The translations under genes were made by a program, and so were the position numbers. Below are positions 46,951-54,969 of a stretch of DNA of 64,000 bases, one piece after another. The DNA comes from Piscirickettsiaceae bacterium (GTDB lineage: Bacteria; Pseudomonadota; Gammaproteobacteria; Nitrosococcales; Methylophagaceae), in assembly GCA_013215825.1 (NCBI GenBank), contig JABSQN010000001.1, positions 450,874-514,873 on the forward strand, read 5' to 3'. Below the pieces are notes generated by a model. That model was not told the origin of the DNA. It did not search any database and worked only from the letters and a program-made list of their open reading frames with translations. How positions within the stretch are numbered: position 1 is the first letter of the stretch; each line of letters begins with the position of its first letter.

Positions 46951-47418
46951 ATGAGTATCAAAAAGATTGTTATTGCTCAGTATAGAGCCATCGTTGATCG
47001 TGTAGCCAAAGATATGCGAGATGTTACTGTGCCTAAAGAAGGTTGGATCAAGACTGTACGTAAGGCATTGAATATGTCCGTAACACAGTTGGCAAACCGC
47101 CTTGAGGTTACAAGAGCAAATGTTTATAAAGTTGAAAAGGCAGAGCAATCTGGAAGCGTAACCCTTAAAAAAATGGAACAAATGGCAAAAGCTTTAGAGT
47201 GCCGTTTCATCTATGCTATTGTGCCTTACGGTCATACGATTGATAGTATGATCGAGAATAAAGCAAAACGGATAGCTGCCGAAATCGTCAAAAAGACAAA
47301 TGAGCATATGGCCCTTGAGGCTCAGTCATTATCAATGGAGCAAATCGACTTTGAGGTTGATAGAGTGGCGCAGGAAATTTTAAGGGACAGGCCATCCGGT
47401 ATATGGAATGAAAAATGA
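46951..47418 (+). CDS. Mobile mystery protein A (XRE HTH)
   Basis: 155 residues; the HTH reads GWIKTVRKALNMSVTQLANR then LEVTRANVYKVEKAEQSGS, followed by LKKMEQMAKALECRFIYAIVP, the defining pattern of mobile mystery protein A. These are always paired with a Fic-domain partner, and the pair behaves like a toxin-antitoxin or regulatory module on mobile DNA. It starts 150 bases after tRNA-Arg and overlaps the partner by 4 bases (ATGA). Two TATACTT words 22 bases apart (46867 and 46889) near the promoter may be operator halves. Confidence 0.9.
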   Translation: MSIKKIVIAQYRAIVDRVAKDMRDVTVPKEGWIKTVRKALNMSVTQLANRLEVTRANVYKVEKAEQSGSVTLKKMEQMAKALECRFIYAIVPYGHTIDSMIENKAKRIAAEIVKKTNEHMALEAQSLSMEQIDFEVDRVAQEILRDRPSGIWNEK

Positions 47419-48011
47419 TAGAAGATATGGACTATCATCCAGGAGAAACTCCTCTTGATGCAGATGAGATGGCGGGACTTAAGTTCTCCCATATTACGAC
47501 CAGAGGAGAGCTCAACCATCTGGAACAAGCCAATATTGAAAGTGGTCTCCTTTGGCTCGGTAGCCAGAAAATGCCGGAATTACTGACCGAGCATTTTACC
47601 CGAAAACTTCATAAACAGCTTTTTGGTGAAGTCTGGCAATGGGCAGGAAGTTTTCGTCAGACAGAAAAGACTATAGGCATTGACCCGATCCAGATAAGTA
47701 TTCAGTTAAGGCTTTTATTGAATGATATGCAATACTGGGTAGATAATGGAACATATGTGCCAATGGAGGCGGCGGTCAGATTTCATCACAGACTTGTATA
47801 TATCCATCCTTTTCCCAATGGTAATGGCAGACATGCCCGTATCATGGCTGATGCTGTGCTAGGGATACTCTTCGATGAGAAGACAATTGATTGGTCTGGT
47901 GGTTATAATATGCAAGAAATGAATAAGCGGAGAGCGCAATATATAGATGCACTGCGAACAGCAGATGCTGGGGATTATGGGCTACTATTTGAGTTCGTCG
48001 GCTATCAGTAA
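47415..48011 (+). CDS. Mobile mystery protein B (Fic/DOC family)
   Basis: 198-residue Fic-fold enzyme, expected to AMPylate or otherwise modify a target protein. The Fic motif is complete, HPFPNGNGRHAR at residues 131-142, with the flap region FRQTEKTIGIDPIQI before it. No inhibitory (S/T)xxxE(G/N) helix is obvious, consistent with control in trans by protein A. The target is unknown. It ends 9 bases from the convergent E2-like gene. Confidence 0.9.
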   Translation: MIEDMDYHPGETPLDADEMAGLKFSHITTRGELNHLEQANIESGLLWLGSQKMPELLTEHFTRKLHKQLFGEVWQWAGSFRQTEKTIGIDPIQISIQLRLLLNDMQYWVDNGTYVPMEAAVRFHHRLVYIHPFPNGNGRHARIMADAVLGILFDEKTIDWSGGYNMQEMNKRRAQYIDALRTADAGDYGLLFEFVGYQ

Positions 48012-48020
48012 TAATCCGCT

Positions 48021-48911
48021 TTATAACAACAAGTTTTTGATGGGTGGGAGTGTTTTCCGTTCACTGATGAAGTTAGTTATGGCATGGGGTGGTTTTCGGT
48101 GTTGTTGACGGGCAAAATGAATCCAGAACTCAATAGCATTTGCGAGCTGGTTTCTGCTTAAATCACTCCTCTTGCAACAGTCGCCATAAAGTCTATCTGA
48201 AAGCGCGCATCCACAATATTCATTATCCCTTAATTCTGTAAGCCTTTCGTGAGAGTTATGAACAGATTGGCGTCCAGGCCACCTGCCAATTTCTCTCAAG
48301 TGTTCTTGGCGCAATGCCCACAGACTGTATAGATCTAGAAGCTTGATAATACTATCGCCACTTTTCCATGTTTTGTCTTGAATTTCAAATGCACAGATAG
48401 AACCGTCAGGAAAATTTGTGTGTCGAGGCCCTATCCATTCGATTGAGATAGAAGTTGTCCAAAACCCCCAACTTCTTACAGACAACATGGGTGAATAAGG
48501 TATGGCACAAAGGAAGGTGGCTTTCTTTCCCAGTTCGGGTAATACCAAACTTTCTGTTAGTAGCCACATGCCTTCTTCCTGATGCCAGATTTTTGTTCCA
48601 GGATAGGCCTCCTGTACGGCATCTAATTCTGCTTCGTAGTTTTTACGAAGACTTGAGCAGATGAACGATGTGGTTCTACTGGGCGTCCATGATCGGTTGG
48701 ACGTCCTTTGCCGTCTGGTGGCCCCTTGCCATGATCTGGTTTCGGATCTTCTCTGTCTTTGTTTGACATGATTACTTACCTTACCCGGTGTTAAGGAAAC
48801 AATAGCGGTATCGCCGGGCTTTACAATGCCGCCGTTATACACGCGGGGAAATTGGTTACGATCTAACTGTAATCCAATTTCCTGCAACGTATTCTTCGTT
48901 TTGGGTTGCAT
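48021..48911 (-). pseudogene. Chimeric ORF ending in an E2 (ubiquitin-conjugating)-like domain
   Basis: The 296-residue frame has three parts. Residues 1-44 (MQPKTKNTLQEIGLQLDRNQ onward) look like a genuine protein start with AAGGG ahead. Residues about 45-90 are basic and low-complexity, an apparent out-of-frame reading of a different small ORF. Residues 91-250 match the UBC-fold pattern of bacterial E2 proteins: YPGTKIWHQEEGMWLL, GPRHTNFPDGSICAF with candidate catalytic Cys173 after His164, the LLDLYSLWALRQEHLREIGR helix and WPG. Then a SEC-C-like zinc knuckle (CGC at 233-235, CC at 245-246). I read it as an operon fused by deletion. No E1-like adenylyltransferase or JAB peptidase is nearby. 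Confidence 0.6.
48623..48769 (-). CDS. Small Pro/Asp/Gly-rich ORF, possible N-terminal tail of a ubiquitin-like protein
   Basis: 48 codons from ATG 48769 in a different frame from the chimeric ORF; begins MSNKDREDPKPDHGKGPPDG and continues KGRPTDHGRPVEP. Its start context (AAGG, TAAGTAATC, ATG) closely resembles that of the DUF2188 gene upstream (AAGG, TAAATATC, ATG). A disordered, proline-rich tail is usual at the start of bacterial multi-ubiquitin-like proteins, and this would be the expected neighbour of an E2. It stops just where the E2 reading frame becomes convincing. Identification is tentative. Confidence 0.35.
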   Translation of the reverse strand: MSNKDREDPKPDHGKGPPDGKGRPTDHGRPVEPHRSSAQVFVKTTKQN

Positions 48912-48923
48912 AAACTTGAACCC

Positions 48924-49169
48924 TTAGTGCTTCTTATCATGTGGTGGAAATGGATCATTACCCGGAGCTACAGTATCCGAATCACGCCATTTTCCTTGCC
49001 TGTTTTGAATGCGAACCTCTCCGCCGCCGAGGTTAGAAACAACTTCTTTGGCTCTTCCTTCGGCTTCTTTCTGTGTGCTATGTACGCTACTAGCGCGCTT
49101 GGAGCCCAGCCCCTTTACAACCCATCCATCAGGGTTCTTTACAACATGAATATCTCTTTTATCAGACAT
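48924..49169 (-). CDS. DUF2188-domain protein
   Basis: 81 residues: RDIHVVKNPDGWVVKG, KRASSVHSTQKEAEGRAKEV and GGGEVRIQNRQGKWRDSDTV fit the small DUF2188 fold, which resembles a nuclease-inhibitor-like alpha/beta unit and is common on mobile elements. AAGG lies before ATG 49169. It heads the minus-strand cluster with the E2-like frame, 12 bases upstream of it, and is divergent from the WYL regulator. Confidence 0.82.
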   Translation of the reverse strand: MSDKRDIHVVKNPDGWVVKGLGSKRASSVHSTQKEAEGRAKEVVSNLGGGEVRIQNRQGKWRDSDTVAPGNDPFPPHDKKH

Positions 49170-49346
49170 GATATTTACCTTAGTTAATAACTGAACTTAC
49201 TTACTACAGCACGAATATAACATAATAATTACTTTAGTGGTAGTATTTATTATCATGTCATCGAAATTATCAGGTGATTATATTTATGATGATGTATTAC
49301 ATGAATTAATATAAGATGTAGGTTCACAATAAGAAAGGGTTAAATT

Positions 49347-50195
49347 ATGGAGTCTCTCAGAGGCATTCAGCGCGAAAGGCTATTTTATTTAGAGTTTCTG
49401 GCTCTATTTACTGGGCAAATAAGTCGGAAAGACTTGGTTACGCGGTTTGGAATCAGTGAGCCTGCAGCAACTAAAGATCTGTCTTTATATGCCAAACTCG
49501 CGCCTGATGTGTTGCGTTACGACATAAGAGAGAAAACCTACGTCTTATCTACAGGGAAAGCACTGTTTTCTCATGATATAGATCAGTCTCTGTATTCTCT
49601 TTCGGGAAAACGAGCTATTGCTGTAGATTCTAATCACGCAAAGCGACTGCCGAACTGGGTTAACTCCAGTATAAAAAGAAAGCTCTCTTTTAATCTTGTA
49701 AGCACAATAACCAGATGTATTTATCAAAACAGTGAAATGAAAGCTAAGTATTTCTCACTCACTAGTGGCTACAAGAAACGAACGTTATCACCTCTGGCTT
49801 TAGTAAATGATGGTTTACGCTGGCATATCAGATGCTTTGATCATAAGGAAGATAGGTTTGCTGACTTCAATCTTGCACGTTTTACGGATGCCAAATACCA
49901 CGCACCATCAAGTGTTCATTTAGATGATGACCCAGACTGGAGTAACGTAGTCAAATTGGACTTAGTTGCACACCCAAAATCAGAACATCCCGAAACGGTA
50001 TGTATGGACTTTGATATGGACAATGGAGTGAAACAAGTAACGCTCCAAGCTTGCTTGGTGGGCTATTTCATAAGACATTGGAATATAGACTGCACAGACA
50101 CAGCGAGTGGCAATCCAAAAGCTCAACAATTGTATCTGAATAATAAAAAAGAACTGATTGAATCTGGAGTATCAAAATGGGCTTTTAAAGAGTAA
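49347..50195 (+). CDS. WYL-domain regulator of BrxR/CapW type
   Basis: 282-residue dimeric repressor found beside phage-defence operons. The winged-helix N-terminus FTGQISRKDLVTRFGISEPA then ATKDLSLYAKL is followed by a WYL domain (LSPLALVNDGLRWHIRCFDH, FADFNLARFTDAKY) and a C-terminal WCX-like domain (VTLQACLVGYFIRHWN). Known members repress the adjacent defence genes until phage DNA or another signal appears. Here the divergent neighbours are DUF2188 and the E2-like cluster, so that cluster is the likely target. AAGAAAGGG precedes the ATG. Confidence 0.85.
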   Translation: MESLRGIQRERLFYLEFLALFTGQISRKDLVTRFGISEPAATKDLSLYAKLAPDVLRYDIREKTYVLSTGKALFSHDIDQSLYSLSGKRAIAVDSNHAKRLPNWVNSSIKRKLSFNLVSTITRCIYQNSEMKAKYFSLTSGYKKRTLSPLALVNDGLRWHIRCFDHKEDRFADFNLARFTDAKYHAPSSVHLDDDPDWSNVVKLDLVAHPKSEHPETVCMDFDMDNGVKQVTLQACLVGYFIRHWNIDCTDTASGNPKAQQLYLNNKKELIESGVSKWAFKE

Positions 50196-50368
50196 ATATC
50201 CGTGCAGCTGTAGCCGGTTATTTATTGCGTCTTTGGAATATATATTGTTCTGATGATCATTCCTTAGAGGGAGATGAAATTTATTTGTGGCTGAAAAACA
50301 GCGCAGCTTTATACGGTGTAGAAAATGTTGTTCTTGCACCAGGTTATAAATTTGAGAAACAATGCTAG
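50192..50368 (+). pseudogene. Second WYL-regulator C-terminal fragment
   Basis: Directly after the WYL stop, another frame reads IRAAVAGYLLRLWNIYCSDD, then EIYLWLKNSAALYGVENVVL and APGYKFEKQC, ending at 50366. This is a WCX-type tail parallel to CLVGYFIRHWNIDCTD in the intact gene but clearly diverged from it. It has no start of its own and looks like the end of a second, lost WYL regulator. Confidence 0.7.
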
Positions 50369-50441
50369 CAAGAACCATCATAACCTGATGATTAAAATGT
50401 AATTAATTTTATAATCACATCAACAATAGAAAGGGGTCGAT

Positions 50442-51281
50442 ATGTCTAGCCCAAGATATCTAACAAAATCAAGATATAAACTGGGGTTAGAATGCCCCAC
50501 CAAGTTGTATTACACTGGTAAGAAAGAATATCCAGATATTAAAATAGATGATTCCTTTATGGAAGCTTTGGCGGAGGGAGGCTATCAAGTAGGGGAACTA
50601 GCCAAGCATTATTTTCCAGATGGTCATGACATTACTACTTTGGCTCATGAAGAAGCAGAATTCCAAACAAATGAATTGTTAAAGCAAGAAAACGTAGTTA
50701 TTTACGAACCCGCGATTCGATTTAATAATCTTTTTATTCGTATCGATGTCCTTGTTAAGGCGGGCAATCATTTTGATTTAATAGAAGTGAAAGCCAAATC
50801 AATTGACTCTAATGATGAATCACCATTTTTTGGGAAAAGAGGAGGCTTGTTAGCTAAATGGACTCCTTACCTCCAAGACGTTGCATTTCAAAATTATGTC
50901 TTATCTAAGGTTTTCCCTGAAGCATCAATAAATAATTATCTTATGTTGGCAGATAAAAATGCAAAGTGTATGACAAATGGCTTGAATCAAAAATTCCGTA
51001 TTTCCCGCAATGAAAATAACAGGAAAGGAATCATTGTAAGCAATACGCTAAATGATGAGGATTTAGCTCACAAAGTATTGGTACAGGTTCCCGTTGATGA
51101 TGCAGTGAAGTATATACATGAACAGAAGTCGAGTAATGGACAAACCTATTGTTCAATCGACCATGCAAAAAGAAGTATCTTTGAGTACATTGAAGTTTTT
51201 TATAATCGAATTAGGCGACATTCGACATTAAACTATCAATCACCTGAAAACTTTGAAAAAGCATTCTATAATACAAACTAG
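50442..51281 (+). pseudogene. Truncated DUF2779 protein fused in frame to an IS3 transposase tail
   Basis: Residues 1-225 resemble the start of DUF2779 proteins, a PD-(D/E)xK-like group: [18 protein letters not shown], the nuclease core [20 protein letters not shown] then KAKS, and a Cys near the N-terminus. Family members are usually well over twice this length. From about residue 235 the frame changes character to [20 protein letters not shown] then [16 protein letters not shown], the C-terminal end of an IS3-family orfB. The join is in frame, so a chimeric protein may still be made, but I regard it as an IS-mediated truncation. Confidence 0.8.
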
Positions 51282-51290
51282 AGTCCAGTT

Positions 51291-51467
51291 TTATCGGGGA
51301 ACCTCATATCTCATAGTGGTACTGGTATCAGTATGACCCAAGATCTCTTTCACCTCATATATTGATAAGCCATTCTTAATAAGCCTAGTGGCATGAGTGT
51401 GTCTAAGGGTGTGAACAGTAGCGCCTTTAATGTTTGCTCTTTTGAATGCTTTTCTAATGGCTGTAGT
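51291..51467 (-). pseudogene. Tyrosine integrase C-terminal remnant
   Basis: The minus strand reads AIRKAFKRANIKGATVHTLR then HTHATRLIKNGLSIYEVKEI and LGHTDTSTTMRYEVPR, stop at 51291. This holds the HxLRH box, the LGH box and the nucleophile Tyr of the catalytic domain. Everything upstream is missing; the break coincides with the inverted words GTGTCC and GGAC around 51466-51484. Confidence 0.85.
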
Positions 51468-51683
51468 GTCCGGAATTAGTGGACCACTACACTTTAAATG
51501 TTCATCAGAATTTTAACTGTAAAGATGAAAGGTCGTCTATCTCTCATTCATACGAATGAAATAGTTACTAACTGTTAGAAACTACCTTAATAGAGTCCAA
51601 AAGCTCACTATGAATCCACCGTAGAGATTAAACAAATTTCAGATTTGTACTCAAGGTGATTTAATAATTATAGGAGCTTAATC
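51468..51683. other. Gap without recognisable gene
   Basis: About 215 bases. TAGTGTCC (51464) and GGACCACTA (51481) form an imperfect inverted repeat that could be an IS end. AGGAG at 51672-51676 serves the next gene. Nothing else supported. Confidence 0.35.
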
Positions 51684-52196
51684 ATGAAAACATTTAATTA
51701 CAAAACACTCGCTGTAGCACTCGGTACAAGCTTATTATTAGCAGGCTCTCTTAGTGTTTATGCAGCTGATTATTCAGGCAGCTTCGAAGGTACCATCTCT
51801 AAACAGGACGGGTTACCAATTGATCTTACTGGTCAGCATGTTATCGCTCTGGGTTTGAGTTCTGGTACCAATAAGAGCACCGGAAATATGGACTACTTTA
51901 ATGGTGGCGATATTGTTGTTACGGATGTCGTTGATATTGTTAATGGTACTGGCACTCATAGTGGTTATTGGACAGTTACTCAAAATGGAGAAACGGTCAC
52001 TAATAAATTAACAGGAAAAATGACCACCGTTATGGCGGCCGATGGTAAAACACCGATGACCAGTATTGAAGGGACATTCGCAAACGTATATGGAACCGGT
52101 GTCCACGCAACAATCCACCCTATCGGTACTTATAAAGTAACATTCACTTCGGCAACGGAATACGTCAGTGAATGGGAAGTGACGGGCTTTGAATAG
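51684..52196 (+). CDS. Exported beta-rich protein of unknown function
   Basis: 170 residues. The signal peptide ends SVYAADY. The mature part is polar, Gly/Thr-rich and strand-dominated (YSGSFEGTISKQDG, NGGDIVVTDVVDIVNGTGTH, GTYKVTFTSATEYVSEWEV), suggesting a small lipocalin- or allene-oxide-cyclase-like barrel. I do not recognise the family. It precedes the molybdenum hydroxylase genes with a hairpin between, so co-function is only suggested. Confidence 0.65.
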   Translation: MKTFNYKTLAVALGTSLLLAGSLSVYAADYSGSFEGTISKQDGLPIDLTGQHVIALGLSSGTNKSTGNMDYFNGGDIVVTDVVDIVNGTGTHSGYWTVTQNGETVTNKLTGKMTTVMAADGKTPMTSIEGTFANVYGTGVHATIHPIGTYKVTFTSATEYVSEWEVTGFE

Positions 52197-52216
52197 TCTA
52201 TCTCAATAGAAAGGTA

Positions 52217-52260
52217 TGGACTGGTTTTAAAGTACGCTTTATTTACTTGAGGCCAGTCCA
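52217..52260 (+). repeat. Inverted repeat between secreted protein and hydroxylase genes
   Basis: TGGACTGG and CCAGTCCA are perfect 8-base arms 28 bases apart; no T-run follows. Possible operator or weak terminator. Confidence 0.4.
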
Positions 52261-52305
52261 CAATGACAGATAGAAATTCTATCCGATAGCTTGTGGAGAA
52301 GACTC

Positions 52306-52761
52306 ATGGTAACTTTATTGGTGAATGGTGAAAAACGACACATTGATGTTGATACAGATACGCCATTGTTATGGGTATTACGAGATAATTTAGGACTGAC
52401 AGGTACTAAATATGGCTGTGGTATGGCTTTGTGTGGTGCATGTACGGTACATATCAATGGTGTAGCAGTACGATCCTGTGTAACGCCCGCATCTTCAGTT
52501 GTTGGTAAAAACATCACCACTATCGAAGGATTGTCTCAAGAGAGTAATCATCCACTACAAAAAGCATGGTCAGAAGAGCAAGTATCTCAATGTGGTTATT
52601 GTCAGTCTGGTCAGATCATGTCAGCAGCAGCACTACTGAAAAACACGCCTAATCCAACTGATGCAGATATTGATAATGCTATGAGTGGAAATATCTGTCG
52701 CTGTGCCACCTATCAACGAATCCGTGCAGCTATTCATACTGCTGCGAAGGTGGGAGGTTGA
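52306..52761 (+). CDS. Molybdenum hydroxylase small subunit, two 2Fe-2S (IorA-like)
   Basis: 151 residues. The plant-ferredoxin cluster is [20 protein letters not shown] with its fourth Cys in RSCVTP; the second helical cluster is [11 protein letters not shown] and [12 protein letters not shown]. It transfers electrons from the molybdenum subunit. The start is ATG 52306 with GGAG upstream. It is adjacent to the large subunit, with no FAD (CoxM-like) subunit, the isoquinoline 1-oxidoreductase arrangement that uses a cytochrome or other acceptor. Confidence 0.93.
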   Translation: MVTLLVNGEKRHIDVDTDTPLLWVLRDNLGLTGTKYGCGMALCGACTVHINGVAVRSCVTPASSVVGKNITTIEGLSQESNHPLQKAWSEEQVSQCGYCQSGQIMSAAALLKNTPNPTDADIDNAMSGNICRCATYQRIRAAIHTAAKVGG

Positions 52762-52762
52762 T

Positions 52763-54955
52763 ATGGATACTAATCTTAAAATGACACGACGATCTTTTTT
52801 GAAAGCAGATGCGAGTTTGGGGCTGGGTCTTATGCTCGCATTTTATATGCCGATAGGATTATCCAAAATAGTTACGGCAGCTGTTGCAGAAAGCCGTGTT
52901 AGCAATACCTCTTTTGAACCGAATGCTTTTATTCGCATTGCAACTGACAATAGCATTACTGTCATCGTTAAACATTTAGAAATGGGACAGGGTATATCTA
53001 CTGGTCTGCCAACGCTGATCGCGGAAGAACTTGATGCTGATTGGGAGCAAATAAAGGTGGAAGCTGCCCCAGCTCAAGCCAGCCTATATCGAAACCTTAT
53101 ATGGGGTTCACTACAAGGTACTGGTGCTAGTAATTCGATGGCAAATTCATTTATTCAAATGCGTCAAGCGGGAGCAACTGCGAGAGCCATGTTGGTTACG
53201 GCAGCAGCAGGTCGATGGAATGTACCAGCAAGTGAAGTCACTGTCAGTAAAGGCGTGATACACCATAATGGCCGTAAGTTAAAAGCGAGTTTTGGCGAGC
53301 TAGTTGAAGCCGCTTCACGATTGACTATCCCAGAAAATATCACATTAAAAGATGTGAAGGATTTTAATTATATAGGTAAGAATGTTGCTCGTAAGGATAC
53401 GATGGATAAGTTGAATGGTGAGGCCCAATATACGATAGATATGCAGCGGCCAGACATGTTAACGGCTGTTGTTGCTCATCCTCCCTTGTTTGGTGCCAAG
53501 GTCAAATCATTTGATGCAAGCAAAGCCAAAGCGATTAAAGGCGTGGTTGAAATAGTACAGATACCTAGCGGAGTAGCGGTGCTTGCCAATGGGTTTTGGC
53601 CTGCTAAATTGGGCCGTGATGCACTCAAGATCGAATGGGACACTTCTGCTGCAAACACCTTGGGTTCAGATGAGATCCTGCAGCAGTATAAAGAGTTGGC
53701 AAAAACACCTGGCGCGGTTGTGCGTAGTGAAGGTGATGTAGACAAGGCTATGACTGGAGCTTCAAAACGACTTGTTGCCTCTTTTGAGTTTCCTTATCTT
53801 GCTCATGCGGCAATGGAGCCTATGGATTGTGCAATGGAACTCAATGAACAAGGGTGTGAAATGTGGCATGGGGAGCAGATGCAGACACTGACCCAGCTTA
53901 ATGTATCTAAAGTACTTGGTTTGAAGTTAGACCAGATTAAGATTAATACACTTTATGCTGGTGGTAGTTTTGGTCGACGAGGAAATCCACAATCAGATTT
54001 TCAATCTGAGACAGCACATATTATTAAGGCAATGACTAAGCTAGCCCCCGTTAAACTGATCTGGACACGTGAAGATGATATGCAAGCTGGTTTTTATCGA
54101 CCACTTAATTACCATACGCTGGAAGCAGGGCTTGATGAAAAAGGCAATATCACTGCTTGGCATCATCGTATCGTGGGTCAGTCTATTCTCGAGGGTACTA
54201 TGCTAAAAAGTGTGCTACTTCAGAAGGGGCATGATCCGATGTCTATGGATGGGGCAAAAGATATTCCTTACACAATGCCAAATATTCTAGTTGATTTACA
54301 TACGCCGAAAATAGATGTGCCTGTGCTTTGGTGGCGCTCCGTCGCTCATACACATACTGCATTTATTGAGACTTTTATAGATGAGTTAGCGGAAGAAGCC
54401 AATAGGGATCCCATTGAGTTTCGGCGTTCACACCTTTCAGGAGAATCACGCTTATTGAATGTACTTGATCTGGTGGTTGAAAAATCAGGATGGAGTAAAG
54501 CAATGCCAAAAGGTCGAGGCCGTGGGATTGCTGTACACAAGTCATTTAATACCTATGTTGCTCAAGTGGCTGAAGTGACAGTAAGCAAAGATGGGAAACT
54601 AACGGTTGATCGTGTTACCTGTGTTGTGGATTGTGGCATTGCAGTCAATCCAAAAATTATTGAGTCACAGATGCAGGGCGGTATTGGCTTTGGTTTGTCG
54701 GCAGCCTTAAAAGGAGCGATTACATTAAAGGACGGTCGGGTAGAACAATCTAACTTTCACGACTATGAACCGATACGAATGAATGAAATGCCTCATATTG
54801 ATGTGCATATTATAGATAGTGATGAAGCACCATCAGGTGTTGGTGAGCCGGGTGTGCCTCCGATTGCACCAGCAGTTTGCAATGCCATTTTCATGGTGAC
54901 AGGAAAACGTATCCGCTCACTTCCAATCAGTCTGCATGATTTAAGTTATGCCTAG
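52763..54955 (+). CDS. Molybdenum hydroxylase large subunit, Tat-exported (IorB-like)
   Basis: 730-residue molybdopterin-cytosine-dinucleotide subunit. The N-terminal twin-Arg signal TRRSFLKADASLGLGLML sends it to the periplasm folded with the small subunit. Cofactor segments include KHLEMGQGISTGLPTLIAEE, YAGGSFGRRGNPQSDF, DCGIAVNPKIIESQMQGG and the C-terminal GVGEPGVPPIAPA with the catalytic Glu. Relatives oxidise N-heterocycles or aldehydes; the substrate is unknown. Start at ATG 52763 after GGGAGG. Confidence 0.92.
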   Translation: MDTNLKMTRRSFLKADASLGLGLMLAFYMPIGLSKIVTAAVAESRVSNTSFEPNAFIRIATDNSITVIVKHLEMGQGISTGLPTLIAEELDADWEQIKVEAAPAQASLYRNLIWGSLQGTGASNSMANSFIQMRQAGATARAMLVTAAAGRWNVPASEVTVSKGVIHHNGRKLKASFGELVEAASRLTIPENITLKDVKDFNYIGKNVARKDTMDKLNGEAQYTIDMQRPDMLTAVVAHPPLFGAKVKSFDASKAKAIKGVVEIVQIPSGVAVLANGFWPAKLGRDALKIEWDTSAANTLGSDEILQQYKELAKTPGAVVRSEGDVDKAMTGASKRLVASFEFPYLAHAAMEPMDCAMELNEQGCEMWHGEQMQTLTQLNVSKVLGLKLDQIKINTLYAGGSFGRRGNPQSDFQSETAHIIKAMTKLAPVKLIWTREDDMQAGFYRPLNYHTLEAGLDEKGNITAWHHRIVGQSILEGTMLKSVLLQKGHDPMSMDGAKDIPYTMPNILVDLHTPKIDVPVLWWRSVAHTHTAFIETFIDELAEEANRDPIEFRRSHLSGESRLLNVLDLVVEKSGWSKAMPKGRGRGIAVHKSFNTYVAQVAEVTVSKDGKLTVDRVTCVVDCGIAVNPKIIESQMQGGIGFGLSAALKGAITLKDGRVEQSNFHDYEPIRMNEMPHIDVHIIDSDEAPSGVGEPGVPPIAPAVCNAIFMVTGKRIRSLPISLHDLSYA

Positions 54956-54969
54956 ATGAGGAGGATAAA

